In this document: in pieces, positions 1-5,871 of the stretch
Layout: each line of letters starts with the position of its first letter
Position numbering within the stretch: position 1 is the stretch's first letter
DNA from: an uncultured Peptococcaceae bacterium
GTDB lineage: Bacteria > Bacillota > Peptococcia > Peptococcales > Peptococcaceae
Direction: 5' to 3'
NCBI GenBank assembly: GCA_902496505.1
Contig: CABVBB010000159.1
Location: 1 to 5,891, forward strand
DNA length: 5,891 nt
Notes under the pieces: model-generated
What the model was told of the DNA's origin: nothing
Database searches by the model: none
What the model saw: the letters and a program-made list of their open reading frames with translations, nothing else
Made by a program: the position numbers and the translations under genes

Positions 1-930
1 TCGCCGGAAGTCATGCTGGGCGGCAAGGACAAGATCTTGATCCGCGACTGCATGGCAGCCTGCTGGGAGGTCATGGCCCAGTGGCAGGCCAAAGCGATCC
101 GGCACTTGATGGAGGCGGAGCAGTATAAAGTGGTCTTCTCGCATTTTCATAACATTGACGCGCAGGGCCATATGATCATGAAATATCTCAAGGGCAATGA
201 CAAGCTCTCTGCTGCGGATTATGAGCAGATCCTGGAGGAATGCTATGAGCAGACAGACCGCTACATCGGCGAGTTTCTGCCGCTCTTGGATGAGGGCTGG
301 ACGATCTTTTTGGTCAGCGACCATGCGCAGGTCTGCCCAGAGCATCAGCCGCCGTTCATTTGTGATGGTTCAGGCATAGATGTTCGTGTCATGGAAGAAT
401 TGGGCTTCACGGTGCTCAAGGAAAAGGCTGACGGCGGTTATGAATTGGATTGGTCCAAGACGCGGGCTATTGCCAGCGGCATGAATATTTATCTCAATAT
501 CAAGGGTCGGGACAAATATGGCATCGTTGAACCAGAAGATCAATATGAACTGGAAGAGGAGATCATGACAGCGCTCTATGGCTATCATGATAAAACCACC
601 GGTCACCGTATCATCGCACTGGCGCTGCGCAATAAAGACGCCATCCTTTTAGGATTGGGCGGGCCGGAATCGGGTGATATCATCATTGCTTTGGCGGAAG
701 GTTACAATTACGATCATGCGGACTCTTTATCCACGACCTATGGTGCTGCGGATACTTCAGTATCGCCGATCTTTGTCGCCGCGGGTCAAGGTATCAAGGA
801 AAATTTCAAAACGGAGCGCATCATTCGCGAAGTAGACCTTACGCCGACTATGGCAGTACTGGCGGGTGTGCGTATGCCGGCGCAGTGTGAGGGCGCGCCG
901 GTCTATCAGATCTTGGCAAAAGAAAGGTAA
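1..930 (+). CDS. Alkaline-phosphatase-superfamily phosphohydrolase / type I phosphodiesterase, 3' part (5' end outside window)
   Basis: The reading frame is open to the left edge of the window. The first ATG at 13 is probably internal, because four more in-frame codons (S-P-E-V) precede it and the family's N-terminal domain with the nucleophile Thr/Ser and first metal ligands is absent. Numbering from the ATG at 13, the metal-site motif D-A-Q-G-H (D49, H53) and the S-D-H motif (D103, H104) match the two-metal site of nucleotide pyrophosphatase/phosphodiesterase-type enzymes. The third region, S-P-I-F-V-A-A-G (251-258), D-L-T-P-T (275-279) and M-P-A-Q-C-E-G-A-P (288-296), is the usual C-terminal end of such proteins. 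H235 (Y-D-H-A-D-S) is the best candidate for the last His ligand. Such enzymes hydrolyse phosphate mono- or diesters, sometimes phosphonates; the actual substrate is unknown. I see no membrane segment in the visible part. The anion permease gene follows 69 bases downstream. Confidence 0.85.
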   Translation, partial: SPEVMLGGKDKILIRDCMAACWEVMAQWQAKAIRHLMEAEQYKVVFSHFHNIDAQGHMIMKYLKGNDKLSAADYEQILEECYEQTDRYIGEFLPLLDEGWTIFLVSDHAQVCPEHQPPFICDGSGIDVRVMEELGFTVLKEKADGGYELDWSKTRAIASGMNIYLNIKGRDKYGIVEPEDQYELEEEIMTALYGYHDKTTGHRIIALALRNKDAILLGLGGPESGDIIIALAEGYNYDHADSLSTTYGAADTSVSPIFVAAGQGIKENFKTERIIREVDLTPTMAVLAGVRMPAQCEGAPVYQILAKER

Positions 931-946
931 GAGGAGCGGCTGAGCT

Positions 947-976
947 GGGCGGCCGACTGATCGGCTGCCCACTTTT
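947..976 (+). terminator. GC-rich hairpin with short T run, probable terminator or attenuator between phosphohydrolase and permease
   Basis: Positions 947-956 (GGGCGGCCGA) pair with 961-970 (TCGGCTGCCC) as a 10-bp stem with a single G-T wobble and a four-base CTGA loop. The stem is followed by ACTTTTATAA, with only four Ts in a row (973-976). Stem strength is that of an intrinsic terminator, but the T run is short, so partial readthrough into the permease gene (start 1000) is plausible. A second, tiny ACTT/AAGT inverted repeat (971-982) overlaps the T run. Confidence 0.55.
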
Positions 977-987
977 ATAAGTGAATG

Positions 988-995
988 GGAGGGAG
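988..995 (+). promoter_or_regulatory. Ribosome binding site that decides the permease start
   Basis: The run GGAGGGAG lies 4-7 bases before the ATG at 1000. An in-frame ATG at 985 overlaps this purine run and has no ribosome binding site of its own, so the start at 1000 is preferred and the protein begins M-Q-K-A-D. Confidence 0.75.
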
Positions 996-999
996 AAAT

Positions 1000-2445
1000 A
1001 TGCAGAAGGCGGATAAGATTTACAGCGTCCATGTAGTGATCGGATTAGTATTGATGTTTGGCGTGGGCTTTTTGCCGCCGTTCAGTGTGGTCACGCCAGT
1101 GGGGATGCAGCTGATCGGGATATTTTTGGGACTTATTTATTTGTGGTCGACCTGCGGTATTTTGTGGCCGAGCCTTTTGGGACTGATCGCAGTGGCGCTC
1201 AGTGATTATACGGATATCAATGGTGTGATCGCAGCAGCCTTTGGCAATCCGACGATCATCGTCCTGATCTTCATCTTAGCGTTGTTGGGCGCGATCGATA
1301 CCTTTCAAGTCAACCAATATCTCAGTCAGTGGTTTTTGAGCCGTAAGATCATTGAAGGACGGCCCTGGGTCTTCACGTTGATGTGGTTTGGTGCGACCTA
1401 TGTTTTAGGCATGTTTGGCAATTCCATTTTCAGTATATTCTTGATGTGGGGGATCTTTTATAAGCTGGCCGATATGGTCGGCTTACAAAAAGAGGATAAA
1501 TACACCATGCAGCTTTTAGTGGGGACTGTTTTGACTGGGGCTATCGCGTCGGTCGTCTTTCCTTTCAAGGATATGGGCTTGTTTTTGATCAGCACCTATC
1601 AGAAAATGTCGCCCGGCTTTACTGTTTCAACGACAGGTTTCATTATCGTTTCCATGGTGGTGGGCTGGGGGACGATCTTGTTATATACTTTGGCGATGCG
1701 GTTTGTCTTTCGGACGGATGTCTCTAAACTGCGGCAGATATCCCCTCGAATGTTTCAAGACAGTGCGCTGCCGCCAATGAATATGCTGCAGAAATTTTTG
1801 CTGGTTTATATGTTTGTTTTCATTGGGGCGTTGTGTCTGCCCTCCTTCCTGCCTGCGGGCTGGGCGCTGACAGGCAAGCTGAATGAATTGGGCATGTGCG
1901 GCATTGCTTTAGTATTCTTCGTCTTTTTATGTATACTGCGCATCGATGGCAAAAGCTTGGTCAATTTCAGCACCTTGGCAGGCAGCAAGATCACGTGGGA
2001 TCTGATTTTCCTGATGGCGGCGGCGACCTGTGTTTCTGGCGCTATGGTCGGTGAAGGGACAGGCGTGCGGGAGTTTTTGTCGTCTTCTCTGGGGCCAGTA
2101 TTTGCCAATGCCTCGCCCTTTGTCTTTGCGGCGCTTTTGTGCGGGGTGACGCTGCTTTTGACCAATGTGGCCAATAATGGTGTGGTGGCGATCCTAGCCG
2201 TTACGGTGGTGCTGATCTTCTCGACGCAGTATGCGATCAATGCTGCCGCTATGGTCACCTTGCTCTGCTTCACCTGCAACATGGCTTTTCTTCTGCCAGC
2301 CTCGTCCGTCTTCGGCGCGATCCTGCACGGCAACACGCAGTGGCTGTCGCCTAAGGATATCTACGGCTATGCGGTCTGCATCGTGATCATCTGTCTGCTC
2401 GTCACGATCATGATCGGCATCCCGCTGGCGAATAGGCTCTGCTGA
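1000..2445 (+). CDS. SLC13/DASS-family anion permease (sodium:dicarboxylate/sulfate symporter type)
   Basis: 481 residues, very hydrophobic, with about a dozen membrane segments (roughly 11-28, 33-51, 53-68, 78-100, 123-145, 172-198, 210-235, 264-285, 296-314, 331-350, 371-410, 415-440, 455-477), the usual size of DASS carriers. These carriers sit in the inner membrane and import di- or tricarboxylates, sulfate or related anions, usually with sodium. The two-fold repeat layout is visible. The first hairpin motif is G-N-S (140-142) and the second is T-N-V (388-390), at the places where Ser-Asn-Thr normally binds substrate and sodium. I-T-W-D (331-334) and L-L-P-A-S-S-V-F-G-A-I (431-441) correspond to other conserved family stretches. 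The Ser-Asn-Thr motifs are altered, so the substrate may not be a classical dicarboxylate. The gene lies downstream of the phosphohydrolase on the same strand. I see no convincing promoter in the 69-base gap, so transcription may be read through the hairpin at 947-976. Family assignment is firm; substrate is unknown. Confidence 0.85.
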   Translation: MQKADKIYSVHVVIGLVLMFGVGFLPPFSVVTPVGMQLIGIFLGLIYLWSTCGILWPSLLGLIAVALSDYTDINGVIAAAFGNPTIIVLIFILALLGAIDTFQVNQYLSQWFLSRKIIEGRPWVFTLMWFGATYVLGMFGNSIFSIFLMWGIFYKLADMVGLQKEDKYTMQLLVGTVLTGAIASVVFPFKDMGLFLISTYQKMSPGFTVSTTGFIIVSMVVGWGTILLYTLAMRFVFRTDVSKLRQISPRMFQDSALPPMNMLQKFLLVYMFVFIGALCLPSFLPAGWALTGKLNELGMCGIALVFFVFLCILRIDGKSLVNFSTLAGSKITWDLIFLMAAATCVSGAMVGEGTGVREFLSSSLGPVFANASPFVFAALLCGVTLLLTNVANNGVVAILAVTVVLIFSTQYAINAAAMVTLLCFTCNMAFLLPASSVFGAILHGNTQWLSPKDIYGYAVCIVIICLLVTIMIGIPLANRLC

Positions 2446-2460
2446 CGGCAGAAAATTTTC
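2438..2460 (+). terminator. Weak hairpin at the permease stop codon, possible terminator
   Basis: TCTGC (2438-2442) and GCAGA (2448-2452) form a five-base-pair stem whose loop contains the permease TGA stop. AAATTTTC follows. The stem is short and the T run has only four bases, so this is only a tentative terminator for the permease transcript. Confidence 0.25.
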
Positions 2461-2465
2461 AGTGG

Positions 2466-2573
2466 AAAGACAAGGCTCTGCACAAGGCGCGCGCTCTCAT
2501 CGGTCATTTGTGGGGCAGTGATAACGATTTTGGGCGTTTTGCAGGTCGGATCGATTTATGCTTCAATTTCCAT
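2466..2573 (-). pseudogene. 5' remnant of a LytTR-type DNA-binding regulator gene (stop at codon 6, truncated)
   Basis: On the minus strand a good ribosome binding site (GGGAGGT, 2580-2586) lies six bases before an ATG at 2571-2573. The frame reads M-E-I-E-A, then TAA (2556-2558), then continues in the same frame as I-D-P-T-C-K-T-P-K-I-V-I, followed by M-T-D-E-S-A-R-L-V-Q-S-L. From memory of the family, this is the typical N-terminal pattern of short LytTR-domain regulators of Bacillota (M-K-I-E-I-x-I-D-P-x-C-x-E-P-K-I-V-I ... M-T-E-E-x-x-x-L-V-x-x-L). The similarity stops near residue 34-36, just before the 3' end of the convergent permease gene, and the LytTR DNA-binding domain itself is missing. 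One base change in codon 6 would restore the frame, but the rest of the gene is gone. The alternative is a chance resemblance in an intergenic spacer. Confidence 0.5.
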
Positions 2574-2695
2574 CAGGCCACCTCCCTAAAGCGGCTGCTT
2601 CTTGATGGGTTGATAATAAGGGCCGCAAAGCGATAATGCTGATTTCCGCTAAGTGGCCATCTTGGGCATGCAGATGGTCGATCATGCAGCACGTT

Positions 2696-3616
2696 CTAAC
2701 GATTGGCGGTCAAGGTCTGCTCCTCAGGCGGGGCATATTGTTTGAGGTAGCGGATAAAAAAGGCGGCCTGTGGGGAAAGGTGAGCGTCTTTGAAGGTAGC
2801 GCAGCCAAAATACATCGTGATATTTTCCTTGAGGGGAATGTTGACAATGGCGGAGGCGGTATTAAAAATGTTCACGGCTTCTGAGGTGAGACCGATTTTG
2901 CGGCCGGAAGTGACGCGTGCCTCATAGAGGGCTTGGCTGTTGGTTTCTTCAGCCTGCAGGCGGGGGTCATAGGTCTGCAGGAAGGACAGAAGGGAGCTTT
3001 TGCTGGGCAGGAATGGCTTGTAGGTCACCAGCGGCAGCTTGACCAACTCAGCAATGCTGAGCGTTCGGCGTTCGGCTAAAGGATGGGCGGCGGACAGCTG
3101 ACAAATGGCACGGCTGGTGATGAGGGGAAAGAAGGTGAGGTTTTCGGTCAGATTGTAGATCGTCTGTGTCTTGCTGTCATTCAAAAGGCAGACCAGTGCG
3201 ACTTCATAGTCGCCATTTAAGAGACTGTCAAAAATCTTGTCCTGTGCCATTTCTACGATGTTCAGCCTAAGATCGGGCGCGTCATATTCTAATTCGCACA
3301 GCAGTCGGGGCAGAAAATCTACCAGGCCGTGGTAATTGGCAGGGATGGTGAGCTCGCCTTCAATGATGAGCTTTTGCTGCCGAAGTTTCGTGATGCCTGT
3401 GCTGAAATCACGATACAAGTTGATCAGTGCCTGACCGTCCGGGGTCAGGGTAACGCCCTTGTGGGTGCGATGGATGAGCACCAGATCCAGCTCTTCTTCC
3501 AAAGCTTTGACGGACATACTGAGTGCCTGGACAGTCAAATGGACGTGCTGACTGGCGGCAGTCAGCGAAAGGGTGCGGCCGATCTCGACCAGTGCATCGA
3601 GCTGTTCTGTGCGCAT
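2696..3616 (-). CDS. LysR-type transcriptional regulator (downstream of the metal exporter)
   Basis: 306 residues, a normal LysR length. The N-terminal winged helix-turn-helix spans about residues 1-60: M-R-T-E-Q-L-D-A-L-V, L-T-A-A-S-Q-H-V-H-L-T-V-Q-A-L-S (18-33), K-A-L-E-E-E-L (37-43) and the wing L-T-P-D-G-Q-A-L (57-64). A linker helix follows, then the periplasmic-binding-protein-like effector domain from about residue 90 to the end. The start at 3616 is chosen because AGGAG lies nine bases before it. The upstream in-frame ATG (3625) directly abuts that AGGAG and would have no usable spacing. The gene begins 38 bases after the exporter stop codon on the same strand, so the two are probably co-transcribed. 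The protein presumably binds DNA as a LysR-type oligomer in response to an unknown small ligand. Its target genes cannot be told from the sequence. The frame reopens for 40 codons after its TAG stop, to a TGA at 2573-2575. Confidence 0.9.
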   Translation of the reverse strand: MRTEQLDALVEIGRTLSLTAASQHVHLTVQALSMSVKALEEELDLVLIHRTHKGVTLTPDGQALINLYRDFSTGITKLRQQKLIIEGELTIPANYHGLVDFLPRLLCELEYDAPDLRLNIVEMAQDKIFDSLLNGDYEVALVCLLNDSKTQTIYNLTENLTFFPLITSRAICQLSAAHPLAERRTLSIAELVKLPLVTYKPFLPSKSSLLSFLQTYDPRLQAEETNSQALYEARVTSGRKIGLTSEAVNIFNTASAIVNIPLKENITMYFGCATFKDAHLSPQAAFFIRYLKQYAPPEEQTLTANR

Positions 3617-3625
3617 GATGGTCAT

Positions 3626-3630
3626 CTCCT
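3626..3630 (-). promoter_or_regulatory. Ribosome binding site deciding the start of the downstream LysR gene
   Basis: AGGAG on the minus strand touches the ATG at 3625 but stands nine bases before the ATG at 3616. The second spacing is usable and gives the usual LysR beginning M-R-T-E-Q-L. Confidence 0.65.
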
Positions 3631-3654
3631 AACAGGCATGAATCGGTGGGGAAA

Positions 3655-4821
3655 TCAGACGTAGTTGCGGTCGACTTGGATAACGGCGTAATATTTGCCG
3701 TCGAGCTGGGCGATCTGGTCTTTGAGCTTACGCAGGACCTCTTCTTCGGAGAGGGGGCATTGGTAGGGGATGACCAGGTCAAAGATGAGGTTGGTGTGCT
3801 GGGGGCCTTTGGTCATGCGGAAGTCGTGGATGGTGCAGTCGGGGGCGATACTTCGGACGAGGATGGCGATTTTTTCGCGCATGAGGATGGTCTGGGTATC
3901 GTCGATGAGGATGGGGTCCATATGGATGACGGCGTCGCATTGGAATTTTTGCTTGAGTTCGTGCTCGATGATGTCGATGGTATCGTGCAGCTGCATGATA
4001 TCGGCATCGTTGGGCACTTCGGCGTGGAGGCTCATCATGGTGCGGCCGGGGCCGTAATTGTGGATGATGAGGTCGTGCAGGCCGATGATATCGGAGTGCT
4101 CCATGACGACGTCGCTGATGGCTTGGACAAATTCGGGATCTGGGGCTTGGCCGAGCAGGGGGCTCAGGGTATCTTTGGCGGTGTTGTAGCCGGCGAAGAG
4201 GATGAAGCAGGCGACGATGAGTCCGGCGATGCCGTCGATATTGACTTGGGCAAAATGATTGATGAGCATACAGAGAACGACCACAGAGGTGGCGATGGTG
4301 TCGCTCAGGCTGTCAGTGGCGGTGGCACGCAGGGTGGGGGAGTCGATGAGTTGGCCGAGGCGGTTGTTGAAGAGGGCCATCCAGAGTTTGACGGCGATGG
4401 AGCAGAGCAGGATGATCAGCGAGATCAGGCTGAACTGCATGGCTTCGGGATGGAGGATCTTGCTTATGGAGGATTTGGCCAGCTCAAAGCCCATGAGGAT
4501 GATGATCATAGAGACGATGAGTCCGGCGACGTATTCGATGCGGCCGTGGCCGAAAGGGTGGTCTTTGTGGGCGGGCTGGTTGGCCATTTTGAAGCCGACC
4601 AGGGAAACGATGGAGGAGCCGGCATCGGAAAGGTTGTTGATGGCGTCGGCGGTGATGGCAATGGAGGCGGTGAGCAGTCCGGCGATGAATTTGCCGGCGG
4701 ACAGGAGCAGATTGAGCAGGATGCCGGTGACGCCGGAGAGGGTGCCATAGGTGTCGCGGACATGGGGGTCGCGTGTGTTTTGGTAATTGGGGACAAACCA
4801 TTTTAGAAGCAATGTGGTCAT
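3655..4821 (-). CDS. Cation diffusion facilitator metal exporter, probably Mn(II)-type, with duplicated C-terminal domain
   Basis: 388 residues. CDF proteins are inner-membrane dimers that export divalent metals in exchange for protons. Six membrane segments lie at about 28-50, 53-76, 96-115, 129-150, 172-190 and 196-212. The second contains A-D-A-I-N-N-L-S-D (58-66, N62 and D66) and the fifth contains D-S-L-S-D (D170, D174), forming the transport site. H-P-F-G-H-G-R-I-E (88-96) is the conserved family loop. An all Asn/Asp site without His is the pattern linked to Mn(II) rather than Zn(II) CDFs. The cytoplasmic domain (about 221-305) keeps the likely metal ligands H249, H266, H300 and D302. 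Residues 306-388 look like a second copy of this domain that has lost two of those ligands. GAGGTG (4828-4833) lies six bases before the ATG. A promoter of near-consensus quality precedes it, and a LysR gene follows 38 bases after its stop. Family is sure; metal specificity is inferred. Confidence 0.93.
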   Translation of the reverse strand: MTTLLLKWFVPNYQNTRDPHVRDTYGTLSGVTGILLNLLLSAGKFIAGLLTASIAITADAINNLSDAGSSIVSLVGFKMANQPAHKDHPFGHGRIEYVAGLIVSMIIILMGFELAKSSISKILHPEAMQFSLISLIILLCSIAVKLWMALFNNRLGQLIDSPTLRATATDSLSDTIATSVVVLCMLINHFAQVNIDGIAGLIVACFILFAGYNTAKDTLSPLLGQAPDPEFVQAISDVVMEHSDIIGLHDLIIHNYGPGRTMMSLHAEVPNDADIMQLHDTIDIIEHELKQKFQCDAVIHMDPILIDDTQTILMREKIAILVRSIAPDCTIHDFRMTKGPQHTNLIFDLVIPYQCPLSEEEVLRKLKDQIAQLDGKYYAVIQVDRNYV

Positions 4822-4852
4822 GATCTACACCTCGTATTCAAGTTCTTGTCTC

Positions 4853-4880
4853 ATTTTACCACTGCCAGGGGGGCTGTCAA
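4853..4880 (-). promoter_or_regulatory. Probable sigma-70-type promoter of the exporter-LysR operon
   Basis: Read on the minus strand, a perfect TTGACA (4875-4880) is followed after 16 bases by TAAAAT (4853-4858), one mismatch from consensus. The -10 box is preceded by TGG, as in extended -10 promoters. Transcription would begin near 4846, leaving a leader of about 25 bases before the exporter ATG at 4821 with its ribosome binding site at 4828-4833. Confidence 0.7.
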
Positions 4881-4911
4881 GCAAGGAAATGCTCGCGGTG
4901 CGGGGGAAAAG

Positions 4912-4920
4912 TGGTATAAT
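4912..4920 (+). promoter_or_regulatory. Extended -10 promoter of the divergent LysR gene
   Basis: TGGTATAAT contains a perfect TATAAT (4915-4920) with the TGn extension. No good -35 hexamer lies 16-18 bases upstream, which fits an extended -10 promoter or one needing an activator. Transcription would start near 4927, giving a leader of under 20 bases before the GTG start at 4945. Confidence 0.65.
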
Positions 4921-4933
4921 GGGAGCAATGAAG

Positions 4934-4939
4934 AAGGAG
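4934..4939 (+). promoter_or_regulatory. Ribosome binding site deciding the GTG start of the divergent LysR gene
   Basis: AAGGAG lies five bases before the in-frame GTG at 4945. The frame is open further upstream to an ATG at 4846, but that codon lies before the probable promoter (4912-4920) and the intervening translation is not LysR-like. A second GTG at 4957 has only three bases after the nearest GGAGGAG. Confidence 0.7.
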
Positions 4940-4944
4940 AGGCG

Positions 4945-5871
4945 GTGGAGGAGTCTGTGCGGCTGGATCAATTGAATTATTTTGTGGAGGTGGCGAAAAG
5001 CGGCTCGATCAATCATGCGGCGCAGCGGCTTTTTGCGACGCAGCAGACGGTCAATGCCGCGCTCAAGCGGCTGGAAAAGGAGCTGGGCTATACGCTGCTG
5101 GTGCGCAGTGCATCCGGCGTGACGCTGACGGAGCATGGGGAGATCTTTCTGCCGTTTGCTCAGCTGATGGTGGAGCAGTTCGGCGTGGTGCTCGCTGAAC
5201 TGCGGAGCGTGAGTCCGGCTGAGGAGAAAAAGTTGGCGGGCTCTTTGACGATCGGGGATGCGTCGGCTTTGGGCGAGATCGTGCTGCCGGAGGTGCTCAA
5301 GATGTATCGGCAGAAGTATCCGCAGGTGAAGGTACGGCTGAGCAAGTCGGACAGTGATCGGGTCTGGGAGGCTTTTTGCCAGCGGCAGTATGATCTGGTG
5401 CTGGTGACAGCGGCGGAGGAATATTTATCGGAGTGTCTGCCGCGGCTGCCGGAGGAATCGGAATGTTGTCTGCTGTTAGCAGATCAGGCGGTGGTGTGTC
5501 TGCGGGCCTCGGATCCTTTAGCGGGAAAGAGCGTGCTCACGCAGGCGGAGTTTGCCCAGCGGCCGTATGCGGTGTATGGCCTTTTGCAGGTGCCGCAGTT
5601 TCGCGAGGCGTCTCTGCGGGAGGCGCTGTATATCTCCAATGATGCGGATTTTTGCAAGAAACTGATGCTGCAGAATCTCTGCGTGACGCTTTCGTCGCAG
5701 CTGGCCTATGAGTATCTTTTCCGTTCGCGCCGCTTGGTCAGCGCTCAGCTGGAGGGTACGACCCGCCGGGTGCTGCACGCGGCGCTGTACTGGCAGGATG
5801 ACGGCGGAGATAATGGCCGCGCTTTCCTGGCGGCGCTGTCGCAGGCTGCGGAAAAATTGAAGATGTCATAA
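4945..5871 (+). CDS. LysR-type transcriptional regulator, divergent from the metal exporter
   Basis: 308 residues from the GTG at 4945. The winged helix-turn-helix covers about residues 5-65: R-L-D-Q-L-N-Y-F-V-E-V-A (6-17), S-I-N-H-A-A-Q-R-L-F-A-T-Q-Q-T-V-N-A-A-L-K-R-L (21-43), E-L-G-Y-T-L-L-V-R (46-54), then L-T-E-H-G-E-I-F-L (61-69). The effector-binding domain starts near residue 99 (G-S-L-T-I-G) and runs to the C terminus. LysR proteins commonly control a divergently transcribed neighbour, and the symmetric promoter region shared with the exporter gene supports control of the exporter operon and of itself. The ligand is unknown. LysR proteins more often sense organic molecules than metals, so a direct metal response is not assured. 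It differs clearly from the LysR protein at 2696-3616 and does not look like its recent duplicate. Confidence 0.9.
   Translation: MEESVRLDQLNYFVEVAKSGSINHAAQRLFATQQTVNAALKRLEKELGYTLLVRSASGVTLTEHGEIFLPFAQLMVEQFGVVLAELRSVSPAEEKKLAGSLTIGDASALGEIVLPEVLKMYRQKYPQVKVRLSKSDSDRVWEAFCQRQYDLVLVTAAEEYLSECLPRLPEESECCLLLADQAVVCLRASDPLAGKSVLTQAEFAQRPYAVYGLLQVPQFREASLREALYISNDADFCKKLMLQNLCVTLSSQLAYEYLFRSRRLVSAQLEGTTRRVLHAALYWQDDGGDNGRAFLAALSQAAEKLKMS

Larger units (their letters stand above)
4849..4924. repeat. Long-range inverted repeat spanning the divergent promoters
   Basis: AGTGGTATAATGGGA on the plus strand (4910-4924) and AGTGGTAAAATGAGA on the minus strand (4863 down to 4849) match at 13 of 15 positions. 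The arms enclose both -10 boxes and extend beyond them on either side. Their midpoint (4886.5) is also the midpoint of a small dyad, AGCA (4880-4883) and TGCT (4890-4893). The dyad could be part of an operator for the divergent LysR protein. Part of the arm similarity is expected simply because both contain -10 boxes. Confidence 0.5.

Noticed and set aside
709..780. Possible loss of the last metal-binding His in the phosphohydrolase (Y243 where some relatives have His-Gly).
   Set aside because: H235 eight residues earlier, in Y-D-H-A-D-S, is an equally good ligand candidate. Without an alignment a loss cannot be claimed.
1806..2336. A 176-codon open frame antisense to the anion permease.
   Set aside because: No recognisable domain and no ribosome binding site. 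It is a shadow of the permease coding frame.
2436..2636. A 66-codon stretch without stops on the plus strand just after the permease.
   Set aside because: It has no ATG start or ribosome binding site and resembles nothing I know. The opposite strand gives the more meaningful LytTR-like translation.
2591..2662. Short inverted repeats (GCGGC/GCCGC at 2591-2626 and AGCG/CGCT near 2629-2652) as a terminator for the minus-strand operon.
   Set aside because: Stems are only four or five pairs with long loops and no following T run, so they are not distinguishable from chance.
2636..2884. An 82-codon plus-strand open frame overlapping the 3' end of the LysR gene.
   Set aside because: Most of it is antisense to a well-supported LysR protein and it has no ribosome binding site.
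3646..4806. A 386-codon open frame on the plus strand, antisense to the CDF exporter.
   Set aside because: Its product is a monotonous Asp/Gly/Glu/Val-rich chain with no family features. It mirrors the codon use of the exporter, which has clear CDF motifs, a ribosome binding site and a promoter.
4928..4975. A short open frame (M-K-K-E-R-R...) overlapping the start of the divergent LysR gene, considered as a leader peptide.
   Set aside because: The only purine run before it (GGGAG, 4921-4925) is two bases from the ATG. The strong AAGGAG inside it serves the LysR GTG start.
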